A stretch of DNA of 32,300 nucleotides, taken from contig CAZQCV010000007.1 in the NCBI GenBank assembly GCA_964591665.1, forward strand, positions 1-32,300, written 5' to 3'. The notes beneath the pieces were generated by a model that saw only the letters and a list, made by a program, of their open reading frames with translations, made no database searches and had not been told where the DNA came from. Shown piece after piece: positions 21,127 to 29,589 of this stretch (positions within the stretch are counted from its first letter, which is position 1; every line of letters starts with the position of its first letter). The stretch comes from CAZQCV01 sp964591665 (GTDB taxonomy: Bacteria; Patescibacteriota; Minisyncoccia; Phycocordibacterales; UBA9973). The position numbers were made by a program, and so were the translations under genes.

Positions 21127-24100
21127 TTATTTTGAAAGTGTCTGTGAATCAGTTGGGATGTTCTTAACAAGGAAGTTGTTGTTCCAGTCTGTAATTGATG
21201 TACTTGTAGCATCATGTGATACGTCAGCTTTGTCTGACCATGCAAATGATGTAGCAGTACCAGCAACTGCAGTGTAGTCATCTGGTATAGCGTATGAAGA
21301 TACACCAGCTGGGATACTTGTTGAAACGTTATCGCCTGTTACAATTACTCCACCGATAGTAGCTTTAACAACATAAGTCTTACTTGTTGAGATTTCTTCT
21401 TCATTTGTAAGAACAAATGTGATAACACCACCTGAGATAGAAGCAGTCGTTGTAGGGATAGTTGTACCATTCTCGTCAACGAGGATTGGTGAAGCAACTG
21501 TTACTAAGCCACTAGCTGCGTTAGAAAGCTTGATCTTCTTCCATGTGATTGGACCACCAGTTGCAGCAACATTGAATTTAGCAATTGTCTGTGTACCAGC
21601 AGCAAGCACTGTTGAAGGAAGATTTACGTTTGTGATTGTTGGGATAGCTTTGTAAGCGTAGTAAGCTTTAGATGGAAGAGGGACATCTGTACCATCTGTT
21701 GTTTCAACACCCGTTGAATCAGAGTACTTGAATGAATCAAGTGTAGCTGTGATTTCAGATCCTGAAGTACCATTTGAAGTACCAATCATACCAAGGTCAG
21801 CGAATACTGTGAAGTATTTACTGTTTGTGTTTGAAGGGATACTGAAGTTTAAGCCTGAGAATGTAACTGATGAGCCATCAAGTGCTTGTGCAGAACCAAC
21901 AAGATTACCTGATTGGTCTTTCAATTTAACAGCTGTGATAACAGTGTTTGCACCTGAAGGAACTTTAACGGTTACTTCTTTAACTGTGAATGAATCATTT
22001 ACAGCAGCAAATTTGAATGCACCAACATTTACATCACTCTGTGATCCAGAGACGATACGTGAAAGTGGAGCAGACGCATCAGCTGATGCAGTAAGAGTTC
22101 CAGATGAGTTTGCTGTGATTACTTGACCTGCAACTGTTGAAGGAGCAACTGATGCACCTGAAGGTGTTGTTGTTCCTGAAACTGCAAGACTAGTACCAAT
22201 AGTGTCAGCAGTACCATCACCATCAGTAGCTGATGAAAGAATATCAGCATAAAGATCGATAGTTTTTGAAGAACTCTTCGGAAGAAGAACACTTGCTGAG
22301 AATGAGAATGGAGATGTAACTGTTGATTTAATTGTACCAACTTGTTGACCATCTACTTTCATTGTTACGTTGATGATATCACCAATAGCGAAAGCATCTG
22401 TAAGAGTTGGAGCAGTAAATGTGAATGTATCAAGATTGATGTCTTCAACACTACCACCTGTAACTGTCCATGAACCGAGTTTGTAGTTAGTTTGTGGAAC
22501 TACAGTTGCTTGGTTAGGATATGTTGCATTCTTCGCAACAGTCATTGAGCCAGATTTTACAGTAACTGTATTACCTTGACTTTGTGATGAAGGAAGACTG
22601 AATACTTGACCAGATGAAACACCTTGTGCGTTTGAAGTACCTGCTTCAACGTTAACTTTAACTGTTGAGAGAGCTGCGAGTACACCACCAGTTACATCAT
22701 AGAGGTCAGCACGAACTTCAAGAGTTGAAGTTGTACCAGCCTGAAGAGTGTAGTTAGTGTTGTAGATTGTGTAAGGAGTACCAGCTGAGTCTTCAGCAAG
22801 AGTTGCTGTTGAGCCAACTTGTTGACCGTTGATCAAAAGGCGACCAGATCGAAGACCTGCTGTACCTGATGATTGTGTTGAACTTACTTTGATAGTGTCG
22901 ATCTTTACAGCTTCACCGAATGTTCGGAGAGTGTATTTTGCAAGAACTACATCTGTACCATTGTAGATAACATCACCTGACGGAGAATCAGTAGCTTTTT
23001 GGATTGTCATGTTTCCTTGGTTGATTGAAATCTGACCAGCAGAAGCAGGAACAGTACCACCAACTGAGATACCATAACCAGATGAAGAGTCAACGATACT
23101 CATGTCAACTTTGTTTCGAAGTTGGAAAGTAAAGTTTCGGTATGAACCGCCAACAACATCAGCCATAACTTTCACAGTGTGTGATCCAGTTGCAAGACTG
23201 TATGGAGCTGAAGGAACAAGAGTTACGTAGTAACCACTTCCACTATCAACAAGTGAAGGAGTTGTAGCTACAACGTTACCGTCAATCCAGAGACGGAAGT
23301 TAGTAACATCACCAGCGTTGATTGAACCAATTTCGCGAAGTGCGAGTGACTTCAACCATGCAGCACGGTTAGATACTGTAACTTGGTTTTGCCATACGAC
23401 AAAATCAGTTTGTGGGTCAATTGAACCAGCTGATGGAAGCATTGAGCCACCAAGAGTTACAGTTGCAAGACCTGAAGCGTTAACAAGTGAGAATTGATTA
23501 CCACTTACCATTACAGAAACAGGAGTTGTTGAACCAGCCATTTGGTAGCCAGTAAGTTTAACACCTACAACTTCTGAACCTGATGAAGCAAGGTCAACTT
23601 TTACTGTGATAGTTCGTGAACCATTTACAGTGAAGAGACCTGATGGGTTAGCAAAACTAACTACGCCGTTGTTTGAAACAGATGCACCGTCTGTAAGACG
23701 AGTTGCTCCATCAAAGAGGTAGATGTTGTTGTAACTTGCATCAGCAGCAACGCCAATCTTTTGAAGTGTAACATTAGTTACTGTTCCAGTACCTGTAAAT
23801 GTTACTTTCAAAAGTTCAGCACCTGCTTGGTTACCAGCGTAGTAACCTGCTGCAGGGTTATCTGTTGCAAGAGAGACTGTAAGAGGACCTGTTTGTGTTT
23901 GACCACCAGTGTTTCCACCAGTTGTTCCACAAACGTTACCTACAGCAGCTGCTTTCGCACGTGTAAGTGTGAAGAAGTTTCCAAGAACTGGTGAAACACC
24001 GTTCTTAGTTTGGTATGCCTTTACAGCATTAACTGTAGCTGGACCGAAGTACATAGTCTCGAAACCTGCTGAACCAGCTGTGCCGGCTGCAGATGCGAGT

Positions 24101-24276
24101 TGTGTATCAGCACAACTGTTAAGGAACTGTTGGAGCTGTTTAACATCAGCGCCAGTAGCACCTTTTCTCAAGTTTCGTGAAAATGTCATTGGAGCTGAAG
24201 CAGCAAATGAAGCATTTGCAACTACGAGACCAAGAGCAACTACGAAGCCAAGAGCGATTTTATAGTTTTTACTCAT
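21127..24276 (-). CDS. S-layer-like exported surface protein with peptidoglycan-binding domain, 1049 aa
   Basis: Probably the major cell-surface protein. It opens with a signal peptide (KIALGFVVALGLVVANASFA, cleavage near residue 26-28). Residues about 35-115 form a peptidoglycan-binding-type domain (NLRKGATGADVKQLQQFLN, then YFGPATVNAVKAYQTKNGV). The remaining 900 residues are a chain of beta-rich, Thr/Ser/Val/Gly-rich Ig-like modules, each of about 100-130 residues and separated by Ala/Gly-rich linkers (GGNTGGQ near 120). The C-terminus SITDWNNNFLVKNIPTDSQTLSK, with Asp-Trp-x-Asn, resembles the ending of other large CPR surface proteins and may be an attachment or assembly signal. Only two Cys lie in the PGB domain (about 55 and 116). 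It has a long structured leader, its own promoter and a strong terminator. Confidence 0.8.
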   Translation of the reverse strand: MSKNYKIALGFVVALGLVVANASFAASAPMTFSRNLRKGATGADVKQLQQFLNSCADTQLASAAGTAGSAGFETMYFGPATVNAVKAYQTKNGVSPVLGNFFTLTRAKAAAVGNVCGTTGGNTGGQTQTGPLTVSLATDNPAAGYYAGNQAGAELLKVTFTGTGTVTNVTLQKIGVAADASYNNIYLFDGATRLTDGASVSNNGVVSFANPSGLFTVNGSRTITVKVDLASSGSEVVGVKLTGYQMAGSTTPVSVMVSGNQFSLVNASGLATVTLGGSMLPSAGSIDPQTDFVVWQNQVTVSNRAAWLKSLALREIGSINAGDVTNFRLWIDGNVVATTPSLVDSGSGYYVTLVPSAPYSLATGSHTVKVMADVVGGSYRNFTFQLRNKVDMSIVDSSSGYGISVGGTVPASAGQISINQGNMTIQKATDSPSGDVIYNGTDVVLAKYTLRTFGEAVKIDTIKVSSTQSSGTAGLRSGRLLINGQQVGSTATLAEDSAGTPYTIYNTNYTLQAGTTSTLEVRADLYDVTGGVLAALSTVKVNVEAGTSNAQGVSSGQVFSLPSSQSQGNTVTVKSGSMTVAKNATYPNQATVVPQTNYKLGSWTVTGGSVEDINLDTFTFTAPTLTDAFAIGDIINVTMKVDGQQVGTIKSTVTSPFSFSASVLLPKSSSKTIDLYADILSSATDGDGTADTIGTSLAVSGTTTPSGASVAPSTVAGQVITANSSGTLTASADASAPLSRIVSGSQSDVNVGAFKFAAVNDSFTVKEVTVKVPSGANTVITAVKLKDQSGNLVGSAQALDGSSVTFSGLNFSIPSNTNSKYFTVFADLGMIGTSNGTSGSEITATLDSFKYSDSTGVETTDGTDVPLPSKAYYAYKAIPTITNVNLPSTVLAAGTQTIAKFNVAATGGPITWKKIKLSNAASGLVTVASPILVDENGTTIPTTTASISGGVITFVLTNEEEISTSKTYVVKATIGGVIVTGDNVSTSIPAGVSSYAIPDDYTAVAGTATSFAWSDKADVSHDATSTSITDWNNNFLVKNIPTDSQTLSK

Positions 24277-24634
24277 AGAATAATTTTAATGCACGATTAC
24301 GTTATCTTCGACAAAGAAACATGTGTGCATATTAATAGGTGTGCAAATTTTGGCATGCACCATTACTGATGCATGTATCTGCCATGTCGACAGGGCCGAT
24401 AGCATAGTTGCCTATGCCATAGTTGTAAAGAAATTGAATTGCACAAACAATTTCTTTTTCCCACCGGATGGATCAGAGAATACTAACAAGAGTGATCACG
24501 ATATACTCGGTATCAATACAAAGTGATCTATGTAGTTATCAATGATCGGTCCGTTTTTGTTGTTTACTATTTCGCGCCTATCTCTTGAAACAGAAAAACA
24601 ACATACTATATGATCTCCCAGACAGGAAGATCAC
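24277..24634 (-). promoter_or_regulatory. Long structured 5' leader of the S-layer-like gene
   Basis: About 358 nt separate the predicted transcription start from the ATG. In minus-strand order it holds: an 8-bp hairpin (24612-24632), a 6-bp hairpin GATCAC/GTGATC (24494-24528), a 10-bp perfect hairpin (24427-24436 with 24448-24457), GCATAG-GCAA-CTATGC (24402-24417, GNRA tetraloop), and a 9-bp hairpin with a GTAA tetraloop (24354-24375). TGCACAC occurs twice between 24325 and 24350. No convincing upstream frame is seen. It may stabilise a very abundant mRNA or act as a switch. Confidence 0.55.
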
Positions 24635-24640
24635 CTATAC

Positions 24641-24669
24641 AGTATAAAGGAAGAAACCAAATAAAGCAA
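24641..24669 (-). promoter_or_regulatory. Promoter of the S-layer-like gene
   Basis: Minus strand: TTGCTT (24664-24669), 17-nt spacer, TATACT (24641-24646). It is the only plausible promoter upstream of the gene; direct mapping of the start site would confirm it. Confidence 0.5.
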
Positions 24670-24729
24670 CCTTTATAAAGACTTCCAAGACTGCAAACAA
24701 GGGTTTTAGTTCTAGCCTGTTCACGGCCC

Positions 24730-24758
24730 GGGGAGAGACATAAAAGACGCTTCTCCCC
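24730..24758. other. Isolated GC-rich hairpin in the 24670-24826 gap
   Basis: GGGGAGA (24730-24736) pairs with TCTCCCC (24752-24758) around a 15-nt loop. It lies between the winged-helix gene's terminator and the S-layer promoter and has no T-run. The rest of the gap shows nothing recognisable. Confidence 0.3.
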
Positions 24759-24826
24759 TTATGGATGATGACGTAAAGGACATGAATATATTACAAGAAG
24801 TTACAGAGGTCACATGGTAGTAAAAC

Positions 24827-24862
24827 ATAAAGGACACAGTTATAGAAAACTGTGTCCTTTAT
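24827..24862. terminator. Terminator of the winged-helix gene
   Basis: A 15-bp perfect stem, ATAAAGGACACAGTT (24827-24841) with AACTGTGTCCTTTAT (24848-24862), loop ATAGAA. T-rich sequence follows on both strands. It lies 7 nt past the stop codon at 24869. Confidence 0.8.
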
Positions 24863-24868
24863 AAGTTT

Positions 24869-25636
24869 TTATGCCAAGGAATATCTACTCCATCTCTTGT
24901 CACCTGTCTTTTTGAGTATCTTTTGATCTACTAAAGCAGTTAGTTCTCGTTGTATTGTTTTCTCACTACAATCGTGTATAACGGACATGCATTCTTTAAT
25001 ATTAATTGAACCTTTGTCTTTCGTTAGTTTGAGAAGTGTGTTGCGACGAGAAAGTTTGAGTGCGAGATCTAGTTTTTTACCTGTGGATATCTCTTTGCTA
25101 GACACAGGTTGGTGGTCTCTTTTTTGTAGATCTGATGACGTGACCACTGGTGATTTATTTGATTCTTTTTTCTCAACAACAGGGGCTACATATTGCGGGA
25201 GCGGTGCGCTACTGATTGTTACAGGTTGTATAGTTTTTTCCAAAGCAACAGGTTGTGTCGGTGACTCGAAGAAGTCTTGTGAAAGTACAAAAGCTTTTGT
25301 TGCGTCGTCTCTTTTTTCTTGGGAAAGTGTGGCAATATTTCTCAGTAAAATATCTGCGTTCATCGGAGACATGATCTCACTTACTTTTGCAATTCTGATC
25401 AAACTGGTGAGTGCCTGTTGCGCTGCATCAAAGGAAACGCGATGACTTGTCTGATATTCTTTTTTTGTCTCATAGAGGGATTCCAATAATGCGAGACCAG
25501 CGCGTTTCAATTCTGGGACAATAGGGTCACGTTGGTCTATATAAGAGACAACCATATAGAGGGCACTTACAATCTTTTCAACCTTTATAAACAAAGGATG
25601 TATATCGGTCTTTTCTTGTATATTTGTATTGGTCAT
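24869..25636 (-). CDS. Unknown protein with a C-terminal winged-helix domain, 255 aa
   Basis: The N-terminal 120 residues are helical (IVSALYMVVSYIDQRDP, RAGLALLESLYETKKEY). A low-complexity Pro/Ser/Lys linker of about 70 residues follows, and the last 65 residues (SRRNTLLKLTKDKGSINIKE, then CSEKTIQRELTALVDQKIL, KKTGDKRWSRYSLA) look like a DeoR-type winged helix, suggesting DNA binding. The ATG at 25634-25636 is preferred to a TTG at 25690; a consensus promoter at 25722-25749 fits a leader of about 70-80 nt. Four-helix-bundle-plus-winged-helix proteins of this build occur in CPR genomes without known function. A regulatory role is inference, and it could control the nearby S-layer gene or ftsK only by guess. 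Confidence 0.65.
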   Translation of the reverse strand: MTNTNIQEKTDIHPLFIKVEKIVSALYMVVSYIDQRDPIVPELKRAGLALLESLYETKKEYQTSHRVSFDAAQQALTSLIRIAKVSEIMSPMNADILLRNIATLSQEKRDDATKAFVLSQDFFESPTQPVALEKTIQPVTISSAPLPQYVAPVVEKKESNKSPVVTSSDLQKRDHQPVSSKEISTGKKLDLALKLSRRNTLLKLTKDKGSINIKECMSVIHDCSEKTIQRELTALVDQKILKKTGDKRWSRYSLA

Positions 25637-25721
25637 ATCTATATGTCTCTTAGAAATAGAGGCTATGTCTTTTAATAAAAACTTCTGCAAAAATAATGTC
25701 TGTTAGGTAGGTATGTTGTCC

Positions 25722-25749
25722 ATTATACGCACAAAAACAATAATGTAAA
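25722..25749 (-). promoter_or_regulatory. Promoter of the winged-helix gene
   Basis: Minus strand: TTTACA (25744-25749), 16-nt spacer, TATAAT (25722-25727). One mismatch from consensus in total. Confidence 0.65.
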
Positions 25750-25827
25750 GGACGTGCTATACAATAAAAATAATTGTGTTCCGAGCATATATTTGAGTAG
25801 AAAAAACGTGCGTAAAGTGTTATCATG

Positions 25828-25833
25828 TATAAC
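25828..25833 (+). promoter_or_regulatory. -10 box of ftsK (near-leaderless)
   Basis: TATAAC ends 8 nt before the ftsK ATG at 25842. No good -35 is visible. Confidence 0.4.
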
Positions 25834-25841
25834 ATAATTGT

Positions 25842-28058
25842 ATGTCTAAAAATTCAAAAGAAGAAGAAAAAAACAATAAGAAAAAAGGAGGGTCTCGTGT
25901 ACTTCCTCTTGAGCTAAAAGAAGAGACCAAGTACATGATCTATGCGATTATTTTTTTTGTTATTACCCTACTGTTTGTACTCGCTTCTTTTGGTGGTAGC
26001 GGTCGTGTCGGACGTGCACTTCATGATTTAGGAACACTTATCTTTGGGTATGGATATTTCCTACTTCCAACCACAACCCTCCTGATCGGTGCATCTTTTT
26101 TGCAAACAGAAAAACAATCACTTCCTGTTCGTAATGTCGTAGGATCGATACTGTTCCTGATCTCGGGTTTTGGTATTGCGGAAACACTTTCTTCTACGGG
26201 ACACTTTGGAGGACTCCTTGGATTAGTGATAGCAAAACCATTCATGTATCTTTTTGGATATGGTACAGCTATTCTCGTGCTCGTTGCGATATTACTTATC
26301 GCCATGTTGGTTATGTTTGATACACGACCAAATCTTGTCGGGTTGTTCCAGAGAATTGCAGAGTGGATCGGCGCAAAGAAAGCTGGATACGCAGAAGCTC
26401 AAGCACGACGAAGAGAGGAACGCATGATTGAGGAAGCAAACCGACAACAAGAAGAAGATGAGAGCACCGTTCCAGAAGAACCAACAGAAGAAGCAGCTCC
26501 TATCAGCCAAAAAGAAATCGAAGAAGTTGTAGAAGAAATTGATGAAGAGTTAAATGAACAAAAAGCAACAAAAAGAAAAGTACTCTCTTCATATTCCCTA
26601 CCGCCTGTATCACTTCTTGAAAAAGATCGTGGCAAACCAAACACTGGTGACGTGAAAGCAAACGCGCAAATCATTAAACTTACCCTTCAAAATTTTGGGA
26701 TTGATGTTGAGATGGACGAAATTACCGTAGGTCCAACAGTAACTCGATATGCTCTCAAGCCTGCACAAGGTGTAAAACTTTCTCGTATTCTCTCTCTCCA
26801 AAATGATCTCTCTTTGTCTCTCGCTGCTCACCCGATCCGTATCGAAGCACCTATACCTGGTAAATCACTCGTGGGTATTGAAATCCCAAATAAAGCAAAA
26901 TCAATTATTGGGTTTGCATCTCTCATGGGCGATGAAGTATTTCAAAAAAATCCTAAACCACTTACTGTTGCGCTAGGAAAGAATGTTGCAGGTAAAGCCA
27001 TCTATGCGAACCTCGCAAAAATGCCACACGGACTCATTGCGGGAGCAACTGGTTCTGGAAAATCCGTGACAATACATGCGATCATCACCTCACTCTTGTA
27101 CCGCAATACTCCTGAGCATCTACGTTTCATTTTTGTTGATCCAAAAAGAGTAGAGCTAACGCTTTATAACAAAATCCCTCACCTACTGACTCCAGTGATC
27201 ACCGACGCCAAGAAAGCTATCCTCGCGCTCAAATGGGCTGCGAAAGAGATGGATCGCAGATATGATATCCTTGAAAAAGAAACCGTGCGTGATATTGAGT
27301 CATACCACAAAAACGTAGTTGACCCATACTATGCAAAAAAGCAAAAAGACGAAGACAAAGGACCAGAGAAAATGCCCTATATTGTTATCGTTATAGATGA
27401 GCTCGCAGATATCATGCAAGCATACCCTCGTGAACTCGAAAGCGCTATTGTGAGACTTGCACAGATGTCTCGAGCAGTTGGTATTCACCTGATTCTTTCA
27501 ACACAGCGTCCTAGTGTAAATGTCATCACTGGTCTTATCAAAGCAAACGTCCCTACCCGTATCGCACTTAAAGTAGCCTCACAGATAGATTCACGAACGA
27601 TTCTCGATAGTCCTGGCGCCGAAGAGCTGATTGGTCAAGGTGATATGTTGTACATGTCTGGAGAGATGGCAAGTGCAGAACGTATCCAATGTGCATATAT
27701 TTCTGAAGAAGAAGTGAAAAAAGTGGTAAAATATATATCAGAGGAAAACGTAACAGAAATACCAGAAGACATAACACAGCAAAAAGATGCCCTCGCCTCA
27801 GATAATTCAATATTTAACGCGTCTCTCGAACCTAGTGATCATGACGACGATGATATGTACGAGCAAGCACGGCAAGTCGTCATAGAGACGCAAAAAGCTT
27901 CTACTTCGTTCCTACAAAGAAAACTTGGTGTAGGATATGCAAGAGCCGCACGATTGATTGACCAACTAGAAGAACGAGGAATTGTAGGACCAGGTAATGG
28001 TGCAAAACCACGAGAAGTTTTAGAAAAAAGCGTTAGTCATGAGCAGGCAACATTTTAA
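25842..28058 (+). CDS. ftsK: DNA translocase FtsK, 738 aa
   Basis: Septal DNA pump that moves and orients chromosomes at division. A Lys/Glu-rich cytoplasmic start is followed by four hydrophobic spans between about 30 and 165, then an acidic linker (about 195-245), a short one compared with E. coli. The motor carries Walker A GATGSGKS (401-408), FIFVDPKRVEL, Walker B IVIVIDELAD (about 507-516) and STQRPSVNVITG. The C-terminal winged-helix gamma domain is present (VGYARAARLIDQLEERGIVG), so it should read KOPS-like polarity sites. Length is close to the SpoIIIE/FtsK-short type. It is followed at 3 nt by a small gene and then recA, likely one operon. Start supported by a -10 box 8 nt upstream. 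Confidence 0.96.
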   Translation: MSKNSKEEEKNNKKKGGSRVLPLELKEETKYMIYAIIFFVITLLFVLASFGGSGRVGRALHDLGTLIFGYGYFLLPTTTLLIGASFLQTEKQSLPVRNVVGSILFLISGFGIAETLSSTGHFGGLLGLVIAKPFMYLFGYGTAILVLVAILLIAMLVMFDTRPNLVGLFQRIAEWIGAKKAGYAEAQARRREERMIEEANRQQEEDESTVPEEPTEEAAPISQKEIEEVVEEIDEELNEQKATKRKVLSSYSLPPVSLLEKDRGKPNTGDVKANAQIIKLTLQNFGIDVEMDEITVGPTVTRYALKPAQGVKLSRILSLQNDLSLSLAAHPIRIEAPIPGKSLVGIEIPNKAKSIIGFASLMGDEVFQKNPKPLTVALGKNVAGKAIYANLAKMPHGLIAGATGSGKSVTIHAIITSLLYRNTPEHLRFIFVDPKRVELTLYNKIPHLLTPVITDAKKAILALKWAAKEMDRRYDILEKETVRDIESYHKNVVDPYYAKKQKDEDKGPEKMPYIVIVIDELADIMQAYPRELESAIVRLAQMSRAVGIHLILSTQRPSVNVITGLIKANVPTRIALKVASQIDSRTILDSPGAEELIGQGDMLYMSGEMASAERIQCAYISEEEVKKVVKYISEENVTEIPEDITQQKDALASDNSIFNASLEPSDHDDDDMYEQARQVVIETQKASTSFLQRKLGVGYARAARLIDQLEERGIVGPGNGAKPREVLEKSVSHEQATF

Positions 28059-28061
28059 GAT

Positions 28062-28442
28062 ATGCATAAGATAAAACAATACATGAAAATAGGCGTATCG
28101 GTAGCCCTCGGCATAGGGATACTTGCGTATGGATTGTTCGAAACCCGGTTTCTCTGGAAAACAATACGGTTACAAGTTTCAGCGATAACCTCAGATACAG
28201 GGACCGTACACATAGAAGGAACTGCTCCTAAATCGTCAGCAGTTGCAATAAACGGAAGGCCTATCACCATAACTCGAGATGGAACATTTACGGAGTCAAT
28301 AATGCTTCTGCCAGGATATAACACTATAACCGTAAGCAAACGAGGGCAATTCGGAAAAGAAGAGGTAAAGACAGAAAACATTTATTATCAACCAAATGAA
28401 GTATCTCTGGCGCAAATAACAGATATACATACCTATAAATAA
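28062..28442 (+). CDS. Membrane-anchored protein with one Ig-like domain, 126 aa
   Basis: An N-terminal hydrophobic segment (residues 10-26, IGVSVALGIGILAYGLF) is followed by about 90 residues in a beta-sandwich-like pattern: GTVHIEGTAPKSSAVAINGR, then ITITRDGTFTESIMLLPG and YNTITVSKRGQFGKEEVKT. That pattern (x-G-x-A-x-x-x-A-x-V-x-I-N-G, x-D-G-x-F, PG-x-N-x-I-x-V) resembles glucodextranase-B-like or other bacterial Ig modules that face outside the cell. Met8 is an alternative start. Only 3 nt separate it from ftsK and 15 nt from recA, so it is part of the same operon, although its function cannot be read from this. Confidence 0.75.
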   Translation: MHKIKQYMKIGVSVALGIGILAYGLFETRFLWKTIRLQVSAITSDTGTVHIEGTAPKSSAVAINGRPITITRDGTFTESIMLLPGYNTITVSKRGQFGKEEVKTENIYYQPNEVSLAQITDIHTYK

Positions 28443-28457
28443 TACAAGAGTTACTAT

Positions 28458-29501
28458 ATGGCAAAGAAACAAAAAGAAGCAAAAGAAATCGGTGGTGAGA
28501 TCGATGCAACCATTCGTTCGATTCAGACAAAGTTCGGAGAAGGAGCGATTATGAAACTCGGTGATGCTCCTAAAGTAGATATTAATGTGATACCTACTGG
28601 ATCACTTGGTCTCGATATGGCTCTCGGAGTAGGTGGTGTCCCCCGCGGACGTATCATTGAGATATTTGGACCAGAATCTTCTGGTAAAACCACACTCGCA
28701 CTTCATATTGTAGCTGAAGCACAAAAGACAGGAGGTGTGTGTGCGTATATCGATGCAGAACATGCGATGGATCCAGAATATGCAAAGAATCTCGGTGTTC
28801 AAATAAATGATCTTCTTATCTCCCAACCAGACCATGGTGAGCAAGGACTTGAAATCGCTGAGTCACTCGTTCGGTCAGGTAAAATCGATGTTCTGGTAAT
28901 AGATTCTGTTGCCGCATTAACTCCAAAAGACGAAATTGAAGGAGACATGGGATCTCACCATGTGGGTAAACAAGCCCGCCTTATGTCTCAAGCACTTCGT
29001 AAACTTACCGCACTTGTTGCAAAATCAAAGACAGTGGTTATCTTCATTAACCAAATCCGCATGCAGATCGGTGTAATGTTTGGTAACCCAGAAACTACTC
29101 CAGGTGGTAAAGCGCTCAAGTTCTATACATCTGTACGTCTCGATATTCGTCGTATCGCTCAGATAAAGAAAGGTGAAGATGTTGTAGGTGGACGTACTCG
29201 AGTGAAAGTGGTGAAAAACAAAGTAGCTGCACCATTTAAACAAACTGAATTTGACATCATTTACGGAGAAGGTATCTCGCGAGAGGGTGAGATGATGGCA
29301 CTCGGCGAGAAACTTGGCATTATAGAAAAATCAGGTGCTTCATATTCATACAAAGATAAAGAAGGAAACAAAATCCCCATGGGCCGTGGTTACGACGCAA
29401 CACGAACATGGCTCAAAGAAAATCCAAAAATTCTCAAACAGTTTGAAAAAGAAATCCGCTCACGGTTTGGCGAGATCCAGGTATCAAGCGCGGTAGAATA
29501 G
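28458..29501 (+). CDS. recA: Recombinase RecA, 347 aa
   Basis: Homologous-recombination strand-exchange ATPase. Motifs: Walker A GPESSGKTT (71-79), Walker B VLVIDSVAALTP (about 139-150), the L2 region INQIRMQIGVMFGNPETTPGG (about 195-215) and ALKFYTSVRLDIRR. The C-terminal domain has the usual DExGRG-type region and no intein interrupts it. Length is typical. The N-terminus MAKKQKEAKEIGGEIDATI is family-like. Likely transcribed with ftsK and the small Ig-like gene. No SOS-type operator was identified ahead of it, though LexA boxes for this phylum are not known to me. Confidence 0.97.
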   Translation: MAKKQKEAKEIGGEIDATIRSIQTKFGEGAIMKLGDAPKVDINVIPTGSLGLDMALGVGGVPRGRIIEIFGPESSGKTTLALHIVAEAQKTGGVCAYIDAEHAMDPEYAKNLGVQINDLLISQPDHGEQGLEIAESLVRSGKIDVLVIDSVAALTPKDEIEGDMGSHHVGKQARLMSQALRKLTALVAKSKTVVIFINQIRMQIGVMFGNPETTPGGKALKFYTSVRLDIRRIAQIKKGEDVVGGRTRVKVVKNKVAAPFKQTEFDIIYGEGISREGEMMALGEKLGIIEKSGASYSYKDKEGNKIPMGRGYDATRTWLKENPKILKQFEKEIRSRFGEIQVSSAVE

Positions 29502-29509
29502 CATCAGAC

Positions 29510-29537
29510 TTGAAAAATGGCATCTTTTAGGTATACT
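29510..29537 (+). promoter_or_regulatory. Promoter of efp
   Basis: TTGAAA (29510-29515), 16-nt spacer, TATACT (29532-29537). The leader to the ATG at 29590 is about 45 nt and has no Shine-Dalgarno at normal distance. Confidence 0.6.
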
Positions 29538-29589
29538 ATGCCTATTCCCTTTTGAGGAAGATATTTATTCTTAATTACTGTACATATCT

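Noticed and set aside
21119..24265. Several open frames opposite and within the S-layer-like gene
   Set aside because: They are shadows of a repetitive, Ser/Thr/Val/Gly-rich gene and have no promoters or protein-like composition.
24290..24660. RNase P RNA in the S-layer leader
   Set aside because: An ACAGAAA string occurs, but the paired 5' conserved block and the P4 partner are missing.
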